Source: JBAYSY01 sp041675885
GTDB lineage: Bacteria; Pseudomonadota; Alphaproteobacteria; Rhodobacterales; Rhodobacteraceae
Direction of reading: 5' to 3'
Length of the DNA: 14,915 nt
Assembly: GCA_041675885.1 (NCBI GenBank)
Contig: JBAYSY010000057.1
Coordinates: 1 to 14,915, forward strand
Both the position numbers and the translations under genes were made by a program. Shown here piece by piece: positions 1-7,879 of the stretch. The notes beneath the pieces are model-generated. The model was not told where the DNA came from and did no database searches. It saw only the letters and a list, made by a program, of their open reading frames with translations. How positions within the stretch are numbered: position 1 is the first letter of the stretch; each line of letters starts with the position of its first letter.

Positions 1-99
1 CGCCGGAGGGTGAGCGGCGTCTCGGAAACGGTGAGGCGGATCAGGAAAGGCGCCAGTGGCGCGTTTCCCCGCCGAACGGGGCACGTTTCAGCCGCGAAC

Positions 100-118
100 G
101 GGCGGCCCGTGGCCGCCC
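100..118 (-). terminator. GC-rich hairpin downstream of the MFS gene (possible terminator)
   Basis: A perfect 8-bp inverted repeat, GGGCGGCC / GGCCGCCC, surrounds a 3-nt loop (CGT). It lies 40-60 nt beyond the stop codon of the minus-strand MFS gene. No T-run follows on either strand, so an intrinsic terminator is only a guess; it could be a 3'-end-stabilising hairpin. The remaining part of 1-158 holds no gene that I can support. Confidence 0.3.
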
Positions 119-158
119 CGGAGCACTTTCCGCATCCGCAACGCCGGGCAGGCTCGCC

Positions 159-1385
159 CTACAGCCCCAGCTTGCGGTTCCTGCGGATCACCAGCCAGAT
201 CGCCACCAGCCCCAGCACCGAGGTGAACAGCATGAGCAGCAGGAGCGGCACCTCGGTCCCGCCCGGGGTCAGCACCGCCCCCGCCAGCGCCGACAGCCCG
301 GCGCCGCCGCCGATGGTGATCGCACCGCCGAGGCCCGAGGCCGAACCGGCAAGATCCGGGCGCACCGACATCATCCCGGCGGTGGCATTCGGCAGGGTCA
401 TGCCGTTGCCCAACCCGACCGAGGCGATCAGCCCGAAGAACAGCAGCGGATGGCTGAAACCCGCAAGCGTCAGCAGCAGGAGCAGCGTCAGCCCCGCGGT
501 CAGCACCACCGACCCCAGCAGGATCATGCGGATCATCCCGACCCGCACCGAATAGCGCCCGGTGAAGAAATTCCCCACCGCATAGGAGACGGCGGTCAGC
601 GCGAAATAAAGCCCGAGCGTCGAGGGCGGCAGGCCGAACACCTCGCTGCCCACGAAGGGCGCGCCGCCGAGGTAGGAGAAGAACGCCCCCGAGGAGGCGG
701 CGGCGCAAAGGCAGTAGCCCCAGTAGCGTTGCGACCGCAAGAGCGCCGGATATTGCCGCATCTGTTCCGCCATGCTGGACTGGCGGCGGCCGGTGGTCTC
801 GCCCAGGTCGGCCCAGGTGATCGCCAGCACCACCACCCCGCCCACGACCAGCAGCGCGAAGTTGGCCTGCCAGCCGAAGGCTTCGTCCAGCACGCCGCCC
901 ACCATCGGCCCGAGCATCGGCGCCAGCGCCATGCCCATGGTCACGTAGCCGATCATCGAGGCCGCCTGGGCGTCGGGCACCATGTCGCGCACGATGGCAC
1001 GGCTGAGCACCATGGCGCCCGCGATCACCGCCTGGATCATGCGGAAGAACAGGAAGATCCCGGCCGTGGGGGCCAGGACGGTTCCGACCGAGGCGAGGAT
1101 GAAGATCGCCCCGGTCCACAGCAGCACCGGCCGCCGCCCGTAGCGGTCGGAAAGCGGCCCGATCAGGATCTGCATCACCGCGCTGATCCCGAGATAGAGC
1201 GAGACCGAAAGCTGTATCAGCCGGTAGGGCGCGTCGAACCATTCGGCCATGCCCGGCAGCGAGGGCAGGAAGATGTTCATCGTCAGCGCCGACAGCCCCG
1301 ACAGCAGCACCAGCGTCACGAGATGCGGCGGGGTCGTCCGGTCGAGAAAGCGCACCACCGGGCGCGGGGGCTGTTCGGGTTCCAT
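159..1385 (-). CDS. Bcr/CflA-family MFS multidrug efflux transporter
   Basis: Encodes 408 residues, the usual length for a 12-TM major facilitator of the DHA1 Bcr/CflA group, which are inner-membrane drug/H+ antiporters. Visible marks: MFS motif A at residues 76-85 (GPLSDRYGRR) between TM2 and TM3; the SRAIVRD stretch at about 128-134, typical of Bcr/CflA TM4; and a glycine/proline-rich motif C at 151-164 (GMALAPMLGPMVGG), the antiporter signature. The C-terminal half has the weaker second repeat and ends in a basic tail (RRNRKLGL). The ATG at 1383-1385 is the first good start; the Shine-Dalgarno is weak. The gene stands alone, with no partner membrane-fusion protein or regulator next to it, so its substrate cannot be predicted. 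Family assignment is firm; the drug-export role comes from the family. Confidence 0.9.
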   Translation of the reverse strand: MEPEQPPRPVVRFLDRTTPPHLVTLVLLSGLSALTMNIFLPSLPGMAEWFDAPYRLIQLSVSLYLGISAVMQILIGPLSDRYGRRPVLLWTGAIFILASVGTVLAPTAGIFLFFRMIQAVIAGAMVLSRAIVRDMVPDAQAASMIGYVTMGMALAPMLGPMVGGVLDEAFGWQANFALLVVGGVVVLAITWADLGETTGRRQSSMAEQMRQYPALLRSQRYWGYCLCAAASSGAFFSYLGGAPFVGSEVFGLPPSTLGLYFALTAVSYAVGNFFTGRYSVRVGMIRMILLGSVVLTAGLTLLLLLTLAGFSHPLLFFGLIASVGLGNGMTLPNATAGMMSVRPDLAGSASGLGGAITIGGGAGLSALAGAVLTPGGTEVPLLLLMLFTSVLGLVAIWLVIRRNRKLGL

Positions 1386-1929
1386 GCCCCGGGGCTAAGC
1401 CGGGGGGCGGGGCTTGTCCATGGCCGAATTGCACAGCGGGCTGTGCGGGAGGTCCGGCGGCGGCCAAAAAGCAGGGGCGCAAAAGACGAAAGCCGCGCAA
1501 CCTGTCGGGGCTGCATCGGCCTCCGGCGGCGCGACGATGCTGAATGCCTCATGGGGTGCGGGGCGAGGCGGTAGAGCGCGCGCCGGTGCTGATAGAGGAT
1601 GTCCCGGCACAGCTTCCACGACTGATGAACCCGCCAGAGGACCGGGGCGATCCGGCACACCGGCCCGATGTTCGGGGGTAATGCATGTTCTTGCCGGTCA
1701 AGTTCGGGGAGGCCGGATCATGCGCCCCTGGAGCCAGGGCATGTCGCAGATCATCGTCGAGGCACGGCAGTGGTGGCTGGAACATGACCGCACCGGCCGG
1801 TCCACTTTCGCGGTAGTGTTCGGGTCCGGCGGGACCGTTTCAAGCAAGTGTGAAAAAGTGGGTCGGAGGGGGATTGAAAAAGAAAAATCCGCGCAACCAT
1901 TCTGGATTGCACGGATTTTTCTCGAAACT
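1386..1929. other. Long spacer with coding-like fragments, no confident gene
   Basis: About 540 bp between the MFS start and the tRNA-Leu. Two stretches have codon usage like real genes. On the minus strand, about 1555-1717 reads a Trp/Cys/aromatic-rich peptide (WRVHQSWKLCRDILYQHRR) with almost all codons ending in G/C, but the frame then drifts and runs out of frame into the MFS gene; another frame continues to a stop at 1395-1397, as if a frameshift had occurred. On the plus strand, an ATG at 1720 behind GGGGAGG opens a short ORF (MRPWSQGMSQIIVEARQWW) that runs unbroken through the terminator and across the tRNA to 2025. I recognise no family in either; decayed genes are the simplest reading. 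Confidence 0.35.
1883..1920 (-). terminator. Intrinsic terminator of tRNA-Leu
   Basis: Inverted repeat AAAAATCCG-C-GCAA / TTGC-A-CGGATTTTT with one C/A mismatch and a 10-nt loop. On the minus strand it begins 10 nt after the tRNA 3' end and finishes in a T-run, so it has the form of a Rho-independent terminator for the tRNA transcript. Because the arms carry A- and T-runs at both ends it could also stop plus-strand transcription. Confidence 0.8.
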
Positions 1930-2014
1930 TGGTGCCCAGGAGAGGACTCGAACCTCCACGCCTTGCGGCACACGGACCTGAACCGTGCGCGTCTACCAGT
2001 TCCGCCACCTGGGC
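1930..2014 (-). tRNA. tRNA-Leu (anticodon CAG)
   Basis: Reading the minus strand, the 85-nt gene has a 7-bp acceptor stem GCCCAGG / CCTGGGC, discriminator A and an encoded CCA end (1930-1932). The D-arm contains GGCGGAACTGGTAGAC. The anticodon stem CACGG / CCGTG encloses TT-CAG-GT, giving anticodon CAG, which reads CUG, the dominant leucine codon in this genome. A class II variable arm (TGCCGCAAGGCG) follows, then the T-arm GGAGG-TTCGAGT-CCTCT. The long variable arm is diagnostic of Leu/Ser/Tyr tRNAs and the anticodon settles Leu. Promoter and terminator are both recognisable, so it appears to be a single-gene transcript. Confidence 0.97.
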
Positions 2015-2030
2015 CGGTGTCGTGAAGGGC

Positions 2031-2059
2031 GATCTACAGGCCGAGTCGGGGCGTGTCAA
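2031..2059 (-). promoter_or_regulatory. Sigma-70-type promoter of tRNA-Leu
   Basis: On the minus strand a perfect -35 TTGACA (2054-2059) is followed after exactly 17 nt by a weak -10, TAGATC (2031-2036). The expected start falls about 10 nt before the mature tRNA 5' end at 2014, a normal leader for a tRNA gene. A strong TTGACA with a poor -10 is common in alphaproteobacterial housekeeping promoters. Confidence 0.6.
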
Positions 2060-2300
2060 CGGGGGGCCGCAGGAATTTCGCGTGAAACCGGCGGCAGGGG
2101 GATTGCCGAAGCGCGGCAGGTGGAATCGCCTGCCGGAGAGGTCGCTGAAACGCACTGCTGCCCGCCGCGTGCCGAAAGCCGGTCCGCCCGCCCTCACCGG
2201 GGGGGGTGCGACCCGATCACGCCCCGGCCCGTGCCCGATGGGCCTTGCCGGGTGCGCGAGGGGCGGCTATCAGTCGGGCAACGGATAACGGAGGACGGCC

Positions 2301-3284
2301 ATGCCCAGACTGGTCACCATCTTCGGCGGATCGGGCTTCATCGGGCGCTATGTCGCCCGGCGCATGGCGCGCGAAGGCTGGCGGGTGCGGGTGGCGGTGC
2401 GCCGCCCGAACGAGGCCATCTTCGTGCGCCCCTACGGCTCTCCCGGCCAGGTGGAGCCCGTGCTGTGCAACATCCGCGACGAGGCTTCGGTCGCGGCGGC
2501 GCTGCACGGGGCCGATGCGGCGGTGAACTGCGTCGGCATCCTTGCCGAACTGGGCCGCAACCGTTTCGACGCCGTGCATGTCGAGGGGGCGGGACGGATC
2601 GCCCGGCTTGCGGCCAAAGCCGGGGTGAAGCAACTGGTGCATGTCTCGGCGCTCGGCGCCGACCCGGAGGGCAGGAGCGCCTATGCCCGTTCCAAGGCGG
2701 CGGGTGAGGCGGCGGTCGCGGCGGGGTTCCCCGGCGCGGTGATTCTGCGCCCCTCGATCGTGTTCGGCCCCGAGGACCGTTTCTTCAACCGCTTCGCCGG
2801 CATGGCGCAGATGGCGCCGGTGCTGCTGCTCGTGGGCGCCGGAACCCGGTTCCAGCCGGTCTATGTCGATGACGTGGCCGCGGCGGCGGTGGCCGGGGCG
2901 ACCGGGGCGGCGGAGCCCGGCATCTACGAGCTTGGCGGGCCGGTTGCGGCGAGTTTCCGTGACCTCATGCGCGGGATGCTGGCGGTGATCCACCGCCGGG
3001 CGGCGCTGATCGGGCTGCCGTTCGCGCTGGCCTGGCCGCTCGGCTTCGGCCTCGACATGGTGCAGAAGCTGACCGGCGGGCTTGTCCGCAACGCCGTGCT
3101 GACCCGCGACCAGATCCGCGCGCTGCGCGACGACCGGGTGGTGGCCGAAGGCGCGCGCACCCTTGCCGATCTCGGCATCACCCCGACGGCGATGGAGGCG
3201 GTCCTGCCCGAATATCTCTGGCGCCACCGGCCCGCGGGGCAATATGCGGCAATCAAGGCATCGGCACAGAACCTGCGGGCGTGA
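2301..3284 (+). CDS. NDUFA9-like atypical SDR (complex I NDUFA9 subunit family)
   Basis: Encodes 327 residues of the extended/atypical SDR superfamily, NDUFA9 group. An N-terminal Rossmann fold opens with GGSGFIG at residues 9-15 (G9-x2-G12-x2-G15) for NAD(P)H binding. VHVSALGA at 113-120 and Y128-xxx-K132 (YARSK) match the SDR active-site strand and pair, and the RPSIVFGPEDRFFNRF stretch near 150-165 is characteristic of the NDUFA9/YfcH-like branch. The ATG at 2301 has a GGAGG Shine-Dalgarno 6 nt upstream. In mitochondria NDUFA9 is an NADPH-binding accessory subunit of complex I; alphaproteobacterial members are assigned to the same family, but whether this protein sits in NDH-1 or acts as a free reductase cannot be seen, as no nuo genes are near. 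It is monocistronic, with 269 bp to the next gene. Confidence 0.87.
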   Translation: MPRLVTIFGGSGFIGRYVARRMAREGWRVRVAVRRPNEAIFVRPYGSPGQVEPVLCNIRDEASVAAALHGADAAVNCVGILAELGRNRFDAVHVEGAGRIARLAAKAGVKQLVHVSALGADPEGRSAYARSKAAGEAAVAAGFPGAVILRPSIVFGPEDRFFNRFAGMAQMAPVLLLVGAGTRFQPVYVDDVAAAAVAGATGAAEPGIYELGGPVAASFRDLMRGMLAVIHRRAALIGLPFALAWPLGFGLDMVQKLTGGLVRNAVLTRDQIRALRDDRVVAEGARTLADLGITPTAMEAVLPEYLWRHRPAGQYAAIKASAQNLRA

Positions 3285-3553
3285 TCCCGGCAAACACGAG
3301 CGTGAACGGCGCTGCCGCGACGAAGCGGTTGACAAGCGCCCGCGGCCTGTCCCCAAATGAAGCCGATATGTGCGATGACCGCCAAGACCCGAACCGCTGG
3401 ACGGCCCCTTCTTTCGGGCATCGCGGCGTCAGGGACCCGGCCATTCGGGGCCAGAAGGTTCGGGGCTCATACGCCCCGTGAAATATCAGCCGGACGGCAA
3501 TCCGCATGTTGCGGGGCGAACCCGTGCCGGTCCATGAAGAAGAAGGAGGAGTC
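3285..3553 (+). promoter_or_regulatory. Leader/promoter region of hpf-ptsN
   Basis: No gene is seen here. A perfect -35 hexamer TTGACA stands at 3329-3334, with only a poor -10 candidate (CCAAAT, 3353-3358, 18-nt spacing), so the promoter call is weak; an alternative sigma factor is possible. Just before hpf a 6-bp hairpin CGGGGC / GCCCCG (3461-3478, loop TCATAC) sits in the presumed leader, followed by the strong Shine-Dalgarno AAGGAGGA (3543-3550). Confidence 0.3.
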
Positions 3554-4129
3554 ATGCGCTACCAGATCAGCGGAAAGCAGATCGACATCGGCGAGGCGCT
3601 TACCACCCATGTCAAGGCCGAGCTTGGCGAAACGGTGGAGAAATACGCCCAGCGGCCCACCGACGCGATGGTGATCTTCTCGCGCAACGCCCATGAACTC
3701 GTTTGCGAGGCGACGATTCACCTTTCGACCGGCCTTACGGTGCAGGCAAAAGGCCAGGCGACCGAGATCTACGCCGCCTTCGAAAGCTGCCGCGAAAAGA
3801 TGGACAAGCAGCTGCGCCGCTACAAACGCCGCCTGCGCGACCACCACGACCGGCGCACGCGCCCTGTTGAGTTCGGCGGCGCTTCGTCGTATATCCTCGC
3901 CGCGACAGAACAGCCCGAGGATGCCGAACCCGAAACCGTGCAGGCCATGATCATCGCCGAGATGGAGACCAGGGTCCCCTCGCTTTCGGTCGGTGAAGCG
4001 GTGATGCAGATGGAACTCGCGGGTCAGCGTCTGGTGGTGTTCCGCAACGAAGGGCATGGCGGGGTGAACGTCGTCTATCGCCGCGACGATGGCAATATCG
4101 GCTGGATCGACCCGCGAAACAGCAAGTGA
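3554..4129 (+). CDS. hpf: Long-form ribosome hibernation promoting factor (HPF)
   Basis: Encodes 191 residues. The N-terminal RaiA/HPF domain (about 1-97) starts MRYQISGKQIDIGEAL and ends in the basic helix KMDKQLRRYKRRLRDHHDRR, which contacts 16S rRNA in the family. A linker of about 35 residues leads to the C-terminal dimerisation domain (about 132-188: VPSLSVGEAVMQMEL through GNIGWIDP), which defines long HPF. Long HPF dimerises idle 70S ribosomes into 100S particles in stationary phase. The start at 3554 is chosen over the in-frame codon near 3506 because AAGGAGGA sits 3 nt upstream of it and conserved homology begins there. It lies 42 nt before ptsN and is almost certainly co-transcribed with it. 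In many proteobacteria rpoN precedes this pair; here it does not. Confidence 0.95.
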   Translation: MRYQISGKQIDIGEALTTHVKAELGETVEKYAQRPTDAMVIFSRNAHELVCEATIHLSTGLTVQAKGQATEIYAAFESCREKMDKQLRRYKRRLRDHHDRRTRPVEFGGASSYILAATEQPEDAEPETVQAMIIAEMETRVPSLSVGEAVMQMELAGQRLVVFRNEGHGGVNVVYRRDDGNIGWIDPRNSK

Positions 4130-4171
4130 TGCGGCCCCCGCGCGGGGACGCTTGCAGAGCCGGAAAAATCC

Positions 4172-4636
4172 ATGAACATCACGACGATACTCAACCCCGG
4201 GGCCGTGCGCGTATTCGGCCATATGACCAGCAAGAAGCGCCTCTTCCAGGAACTGGGAGAGGTCGCCCAGGCGGTCTACGGGATCAACGCCGCGGCCGCG
4301 CTGGACGGGTTGCAGGAACGCGAGACGCTGGGGCCGACCGGGGTCGGCCACGGCATCGCGCTGCCGCATGCGCGGCTTGACGGACTCGACCGGATCGTCG
4401 GGGTCTTCGTGCGGCTGGAAAAGCCGATGGACTTCGATTCGGTGGACCGCCAGCCGGTCGACCTGATCTTCACCCTGTTCGCGCCGAAGGATTCGGGGGT
4501 CGAGCATCTGAAGGCGCTGGCGCTGGTGTCGCGCACCATGCGCGACAGCGCCACCTGCACCAAGCTGCGCGCCAACGAAAGCACCGAGACGCTGCACGCG
4601 ATCCTGACCGAGGCGCGGAACAACGAAGCGGCCTGA
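4172..4636 (+). CDS. ptsN: PTS IIA-like nitrogen regulatory protein EIIA-Ntr
   Basis: Encodes 154 residues, the standard single-domain EIIA length. The phosphorylatable histidine is H66 in GVGHGIALPHARL, the PTS EIIA type-2 signature; downstream DLIFTLFAPKDSGVEHLKAL is the usual second conserved block. EIIA-Ntr receives phosphate from NPr in the nitrogen PTS and regulates partners such as potassium transport and sensor kinases rather than sugar uptake. The SD before the ATG is poor (only a GGAAAAATCC stretch), so translation may be coupled to hpf across the 42-nt gap. A strong terminator follows 22 nt after the stop. Confidence 0.95.
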   Translation: MNITTILNPGAVRVFGHMTSKKRLFQELGEVAQAVYGINAAAALDGLQERETLGPTGVGHGIALPHARLDGLDRIVGVFVRLEKPMDFDSVDRQPVDLIFTLFAPKDSGVEHLKALALVSRTMRDSATCTKLRANESTETLHAILTEARNNEAA

Positions 4637-4658
4637 AAGCGGTCGATCCGCCGGTTTC

Positions 4659-4697
4659 CGGGGGCGCGGGAGAGATCCTGCGCCCCCGTCGCTTTTT
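4659..4697 (+). terminator. Rho-independent terminator of hpf-ptsN
   Basis: A 9-bp perfect stem CGGGGGCGC / GCGCCCCCG (4659-4667 / 4680-4688) extends inward by four more pairs, one of them G-T, to a GAGA tetraloop of GNRA type. TCGC and then a run of five T (4693-4697) follow. It lies 22 nt past the ptsN stop. Confidence 0.9.
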
Positions 4698-4781
4698 CCC
4701 GGGGGAATCCCCCCGCCTGGAGCGCAGCCCCCTTGCCCTCTGTCCCGCGAAGGGCCGTGCCCGGCCCCGTGTGGCGCCGGG

Positions 4782-5900
4782 TCAGCCCGCCACCGCCTCC
4801 CGCGCCTCGGCCAGCGCCTCCGGCAGCGCCTCGGCGAGGGCGGCAAGGTCGGCTTCGGTCCCGGCGCTCACCCGGATGCAGCGGTCATGCGGCGGCACGA
4901 AGGGCATCCGCACGAAGACCCCGCGCGCGATCAGCCCCGCGACCACCGCCCGCGCCAGCGCACCATCGCCGCCACAGTCGATGGTGACGAAATTGGTGGC
5001 CGAGGGCAGCGGCACCAGCCCGTTTTCCCGGGCGATCCGGCAGATCCCGTCGCGCGCGGTGGCAACCTTGCCGCGCACCACCCCCAGCCAGGTCCGATCC
5101 ATGAGCGCGGCCAGCGCGCCCGCCTGAGCGATCCGGCCCACGCCGAAATGGTTGCGCACCTTGTCGAAGGCGGCGATCAGCCCCGGCGCGGCGATGGCAT
5201 AGCCCACCCGCAGCCCGGCCATGCCGTGGGCCTTGGAGAAGGTCCGCATCCGGATCACCCGCGGGTCGGCGGCGTCGATTTCGGGCGCCGTCCCCTCGGG
5301 CGCAAGCTCGACATAGGCTTCGTCCAGCACCAGCAGTGTGCCTTCGGGCATCGTCTCGACAAGCCGCCGGACCGCATCCGCCCCGTGCCACGATCCCATC
5401 GGGTTGTCGGGGTTGGCGAAATAGACAAGCTTCGCCCCCACTTCGGCGGCCTTCGCGGCAAGGGCGGCCGGGTCTTCATGGTCGCCGTCATAGGGCACCT
5501 TGTGCAGGGCGCCGCCATGGCCCGCGACATGGAAGTTGAAGGTCGGATAGGCCCCGTCCGAGGTCACCACCGCATCGCCCGGCGCCACCAGCAGCCGCAC
5601 GAGACAGCCCAGAAGCCCGTCGATCCCCTCTCCGACCGCGACGTTCTCCGGCCCGACCCCGTGATGGGCGGCCAGCGCGGCGCGCAGATCGTGATTCTCG
5701 GGGTCGCCATACATCCAGACATCGCCCGCCGCCCGCCCCATCGCCGCAATCGCGGCGGGCGAGGGGCCGAACACGCTTTCATTCGCACCAAGCCGGGCGG
5801 CAAACGGGGCGTTGCGGGCGCGCTCCTGCGTTTCGGGGCCGACGAAGGGCACCGAGGCGGGCAGGCTGGCGACAAGCGGGGTGTAACGTGGGCCGGTCAT
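4782..5900 (-). CDS. HisC-like PLP-dependent aminotransferase (class I/II)
   Basis: Encodes 372 residues of fold-type I aminotransferase, histidinol-phosphate aminotransferase subgroup. Key marks: GANESVFGPSP near 38-48; Y64 in VWMYGDPENHDLR; FANPDNPMG at 161-169 (the NPxNPTG-type PLP block); DEAYVEL at 193-199, with D193 for the pyridine nitrogen; and FSKAHGMAGLRVGYA at 221-235, with K223 as the Schiff-base lysine. RVSAGTEAD near 343-351 supplies the substrate-carboxylate arginine. The ATG at 5898-5900 (MTGPRYTPLV) is preferred because homology begins there; an upstream TTG extension to 5969 has no family support. The gene lies downstream of metG and away from any his genes, so it may be a HisC paralogue acting on another amino acid (aromatic or histidinol phosphate). 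Fold and class are secure, substrate is not. Confidence 0.88.
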   Translation of the reverse strand: MTGPRYTPLVASLPASVPFVGPETQERARNAPFAARLGANESVFGPSPAAIAAMGRAAGDVWMYGDPENHDLRAALAAHHGVGPENVAVGEGIDGLLGCLVRLLVAPGDAVVTSDGAYPTFNFHVAGHGGALHKVPYDGDHEDPAALAAKAAEVGAKLVYFANPDNPMGSWHGADAVRRLVETMPEGTLLVLDEAYVELAPEGTAPEIDAADPRVIRMRTFSKAHGMAGLRVGYAIAAPGLIAAFDKVRNHFGVGRIAQAGALAALMDRTWLGVVRGKVATARDGICRIARENGLVPLPSATNFVTIDCGGDGALARAVVAGLIARGVFVRMPFVPPHDRCIRVSAGTEADLAALAEALPEALAEAREAVAG

Positions 5901-6008
5901 GCTGCGAGATGACCCGATTTGCGCCGCCCCGGCAAGGGGCAATCCATGCGCCCGTGGCGGGCCGGGCAAGGGGCGCTCCGGGCGAAAGTTGCGCCCCCGC
6001 CCCCTGCC

Positions 6009-7724
6009 CTACCGGGTTCCGGCGAAACGGGCCTGCCAGTCGGCGCGTTCCTCGTCGGTGATCTTGCGGAACAGCACCTCGGGCACGGTGAAGGCGTGGC
6101 CCGGCGCGAGGGTCTCCAGCGCCTCTGCCGCCGCGCCCGGCCATGCCCAGTCGTCGCAATGAAGCGCCGCCATCATCGCCGCCGCCGCATCGGGGATGAA
6201 CGGGCGCGAGATCACCGCCTGCACCCGGATCAGGTTGAGCGCCAGCCGCACCTGCGCCGCCGCCGTATCGGGGTCGGTCTTGACCGTGGCCCATGGCGCG
6301 GCGGATTGCAGATATTCGTTGCCCGCCACCCAGATCGCCCGCAACTCGCCCGCGGCCTTGCGGATCTCGATCGCCTCCATATGGCCCTCATAGGCGCGCA
6401 GGCGGGCGTCGATCTCGGCGACCAGCGCCTGTTCCCGCTCGCCCCATGCACCGCCTTCGGGCACCGCCTCACCGAAGCGCGCGCGGCAGAACTTGGTCAC
6501 CCGGCTGACGAAATTGCCCAGCACGTCGGCAAGGTCCTTGTTCACCGAGGCCTGGAAGTTCTCCCATGTGAACTCGCTGTCGCTGTTCTCCGGCGCGTGC
6601 GACAGCAGCCACCAGCGCCAGTAGTCGGCGGGCAGGATCGACAGTGCCTGATCCATGAACACGCCGCGCCCGAGCGAGGTCGAGAACTGGCCGCCGTCGT
6701 AGTTCAGGTAGTTGAACGACTTGATGTAATCCACCAGCTTCCACGGCTCGCCCGACCCCATGATGGTGGCGGGGAAGGACAGCGTATGGAAGGGCACGTT
6801 GTCCTTGCCCATGAACTGGGTGTAGCGCACGTCCGCCGCCCCCTCGTCCTCGCGCCACCAGCGCCGCCATGCGCTGTCGTCCAGCCCCTCCGCATCGGCC
6901 CATTCGGCGGTGGCGGCGATATATTCGATGGGGGCGTCGAACCAGACGTAGAAGACCTTGCCCTCCATCCCCGGCCAGTCGCGGTCACCGCGCTTCACCG
7001 GCACGCCCCAGTCGAGGTCGCGGGTGATGCCCCGGTCCTGCAACCCGTCGCCGTCATGCAGCCATTTCTTCGCGATCGAGGTGGTCAGGATCGGCCAGTC
7101 GGTCTTGCCGTCGATCCATGCCTCGATCCGGTCCGCCAGCGCGGACTGGCGCAGATACAGGTGCTTGGTCTCGCGCACCTCAAGGTCGGTCGAGCCGGAA
7201 ATGGCCGAGCGCGGGTCGATCAGGTCGGTGGGGTCCAGTTGCTTGGTGCATTCCTCGCACTGGTCGCCGCGGGCGCGGGTATAGCCGCAGTTCGGGCAGG
7301 TGCCCTCGATATAGCGGTCGGGCAGGAAACGGCCGTCCGCGACCGAATAGACCTGTTTTTCCGAGACCTCGGCGATCAGCCCGGCATCGGCCAGCCGACC
7401 CGCGAAATGCTGGGTAAGCGCGTGGTTGCGGGCCGAGGACGAGCGGCCGAAATGGTCGAACGACAGCCGGAAGCCGTCGGCGAGTTCCTTCTGCACCGTC
7501 CACATCTCGGCGCAATAGTCCGCGACCGGCTTTCCGGCCTTGGCGGCGGCAAGCTCGGCCGGGGTGCCGTGTTCGTCGGTGGCGCAGATGAACATCACCT
7601 CATGCCCGCGCCCGCGCAGGTAGCGCGCGTGAAGGTCGGCGGGCAGCTGGCTGCCCACCAGATTGCCCAGATGCTTGACCCCGTTGATATAGGGAATGGC
7701 CGAGGTGATCAGATGCCGTGCCAT
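6009..7724 (-). CDS. metG: Methionyl-tRNA synthetase
   Basis: Encodes 571 residues, class Ia aminoacyl-tRNA synthetase charging tRNA-Met and initiator tRNA. N-terminal signature PYINGVKHLGN (residues 11-21; HIGH equivalent HLGN 18-21), then ICATDEHGTPAE (47-57). The zinc knuckle in the CP insertion has four cysteines as two CxxC pairs, C143/C146 and C156/C159. The second catalytic loop is NYDGGQFSTSLGRG, so KMSKS is replaced by QFSTS at 346-350, and PADYWRWWLLSHAPENSDSEF follows. The helical anticodon-binding domain fills the C-terminal third, and there is no EMAP-II-like C-terminal extension. The start at 7722-7724 fits the conserved MARHLITSAIPY beginning and has AAGGGG upstream; a longer in-frame extension to 8117 would run through a repeat-rich spacer and is rejected. 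Confidence 0.96.
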   Translation of the reverse strand: MARHLITSAIPYINGVKHLGNLVGSQLPADLHARYLRGRGHEVMFICATDEHGTPAELAAAKAGKPVADYCAEMWTVQKELADGFRLSFDHFGRSSSARNHALTQHFAGRLADAGLIAEVSEKQVYSVADGRFLPDRYIEGTCPNCGYTRARGDQCEECTKQLDPTDLIDPRSAISGSTDLEVRETKHLYLRQSALADRIEAWIDGKTDWPILTTSIAKKWLHDGDGLQDRGITRDLDWGVPVKRGDRDWPGMEGKVFYVWFDAPIEYIAATAEWADAEGLDDSAWRRWWREDEGAADVRYTQFMGKDNVPFHTLSFPATIMGSGEPWKLVDYIKSFNYLNYDGGQFSTSLGRGVFMDQALSILPADYWRWWLLSHAPENSDSEFTWENFQASVNKDLADVLGNFVSRVTKFCRARFGEAVPEGGAWGEREQALVAEIDARLRAYEGHMEAIEIRKAAGELRAIWVAGNEYLQSAAPWATVKTDPDTAAAQVRLALNLIRVQAVISRPFIPDAAAAMMAALHCDDWAWPGAAAEALETLAPGHAFTVPEVLFRKITDEERADWQARFAGTR

Positions 7725-7879
7725 GCGCGCCCCTTGCTTCGTCCCTTGTGCTTCGCCCGTGCGTGTCCGCCCCTTTAGCGCAGGACCGGGCCGAGGGCCA
7801 GCGGCCCTTGGCAACCGTGGCACGGGCGCAACGGGGGGCAAGGAAGAAGGTGTCCCGGTCCGGCCCCGCAGGATGCGCG

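Noticed and set aside
88..1500. 470-codon minus-strand frame overlapping the first MFS gene
   Set aside because: Same strand, other frame; no membrane pattern and Gly/Arg/Ala-rich, while the 159-1385 frame has all MFS motifs.
1929..2288. Plus-strand frame starting MVPRRGLEPPRLAAHG
   Set aside because: This is the well-known spurious peptide from the antisense of a tRNA-Leu gene.
5970..5997. GGGGCGC / GCGCCCC inverted repeat between metG and the aminotransferase
   Set aside because: Only 7 bp with a 14-nt loop and no T-run on either strand; not enough for a terminator between these genes.
5919..7778. 619-codon plus-strand open frame
   Set aside because: Antisense to metG over its whole length; composition is that of a GC-driven shadow frame.
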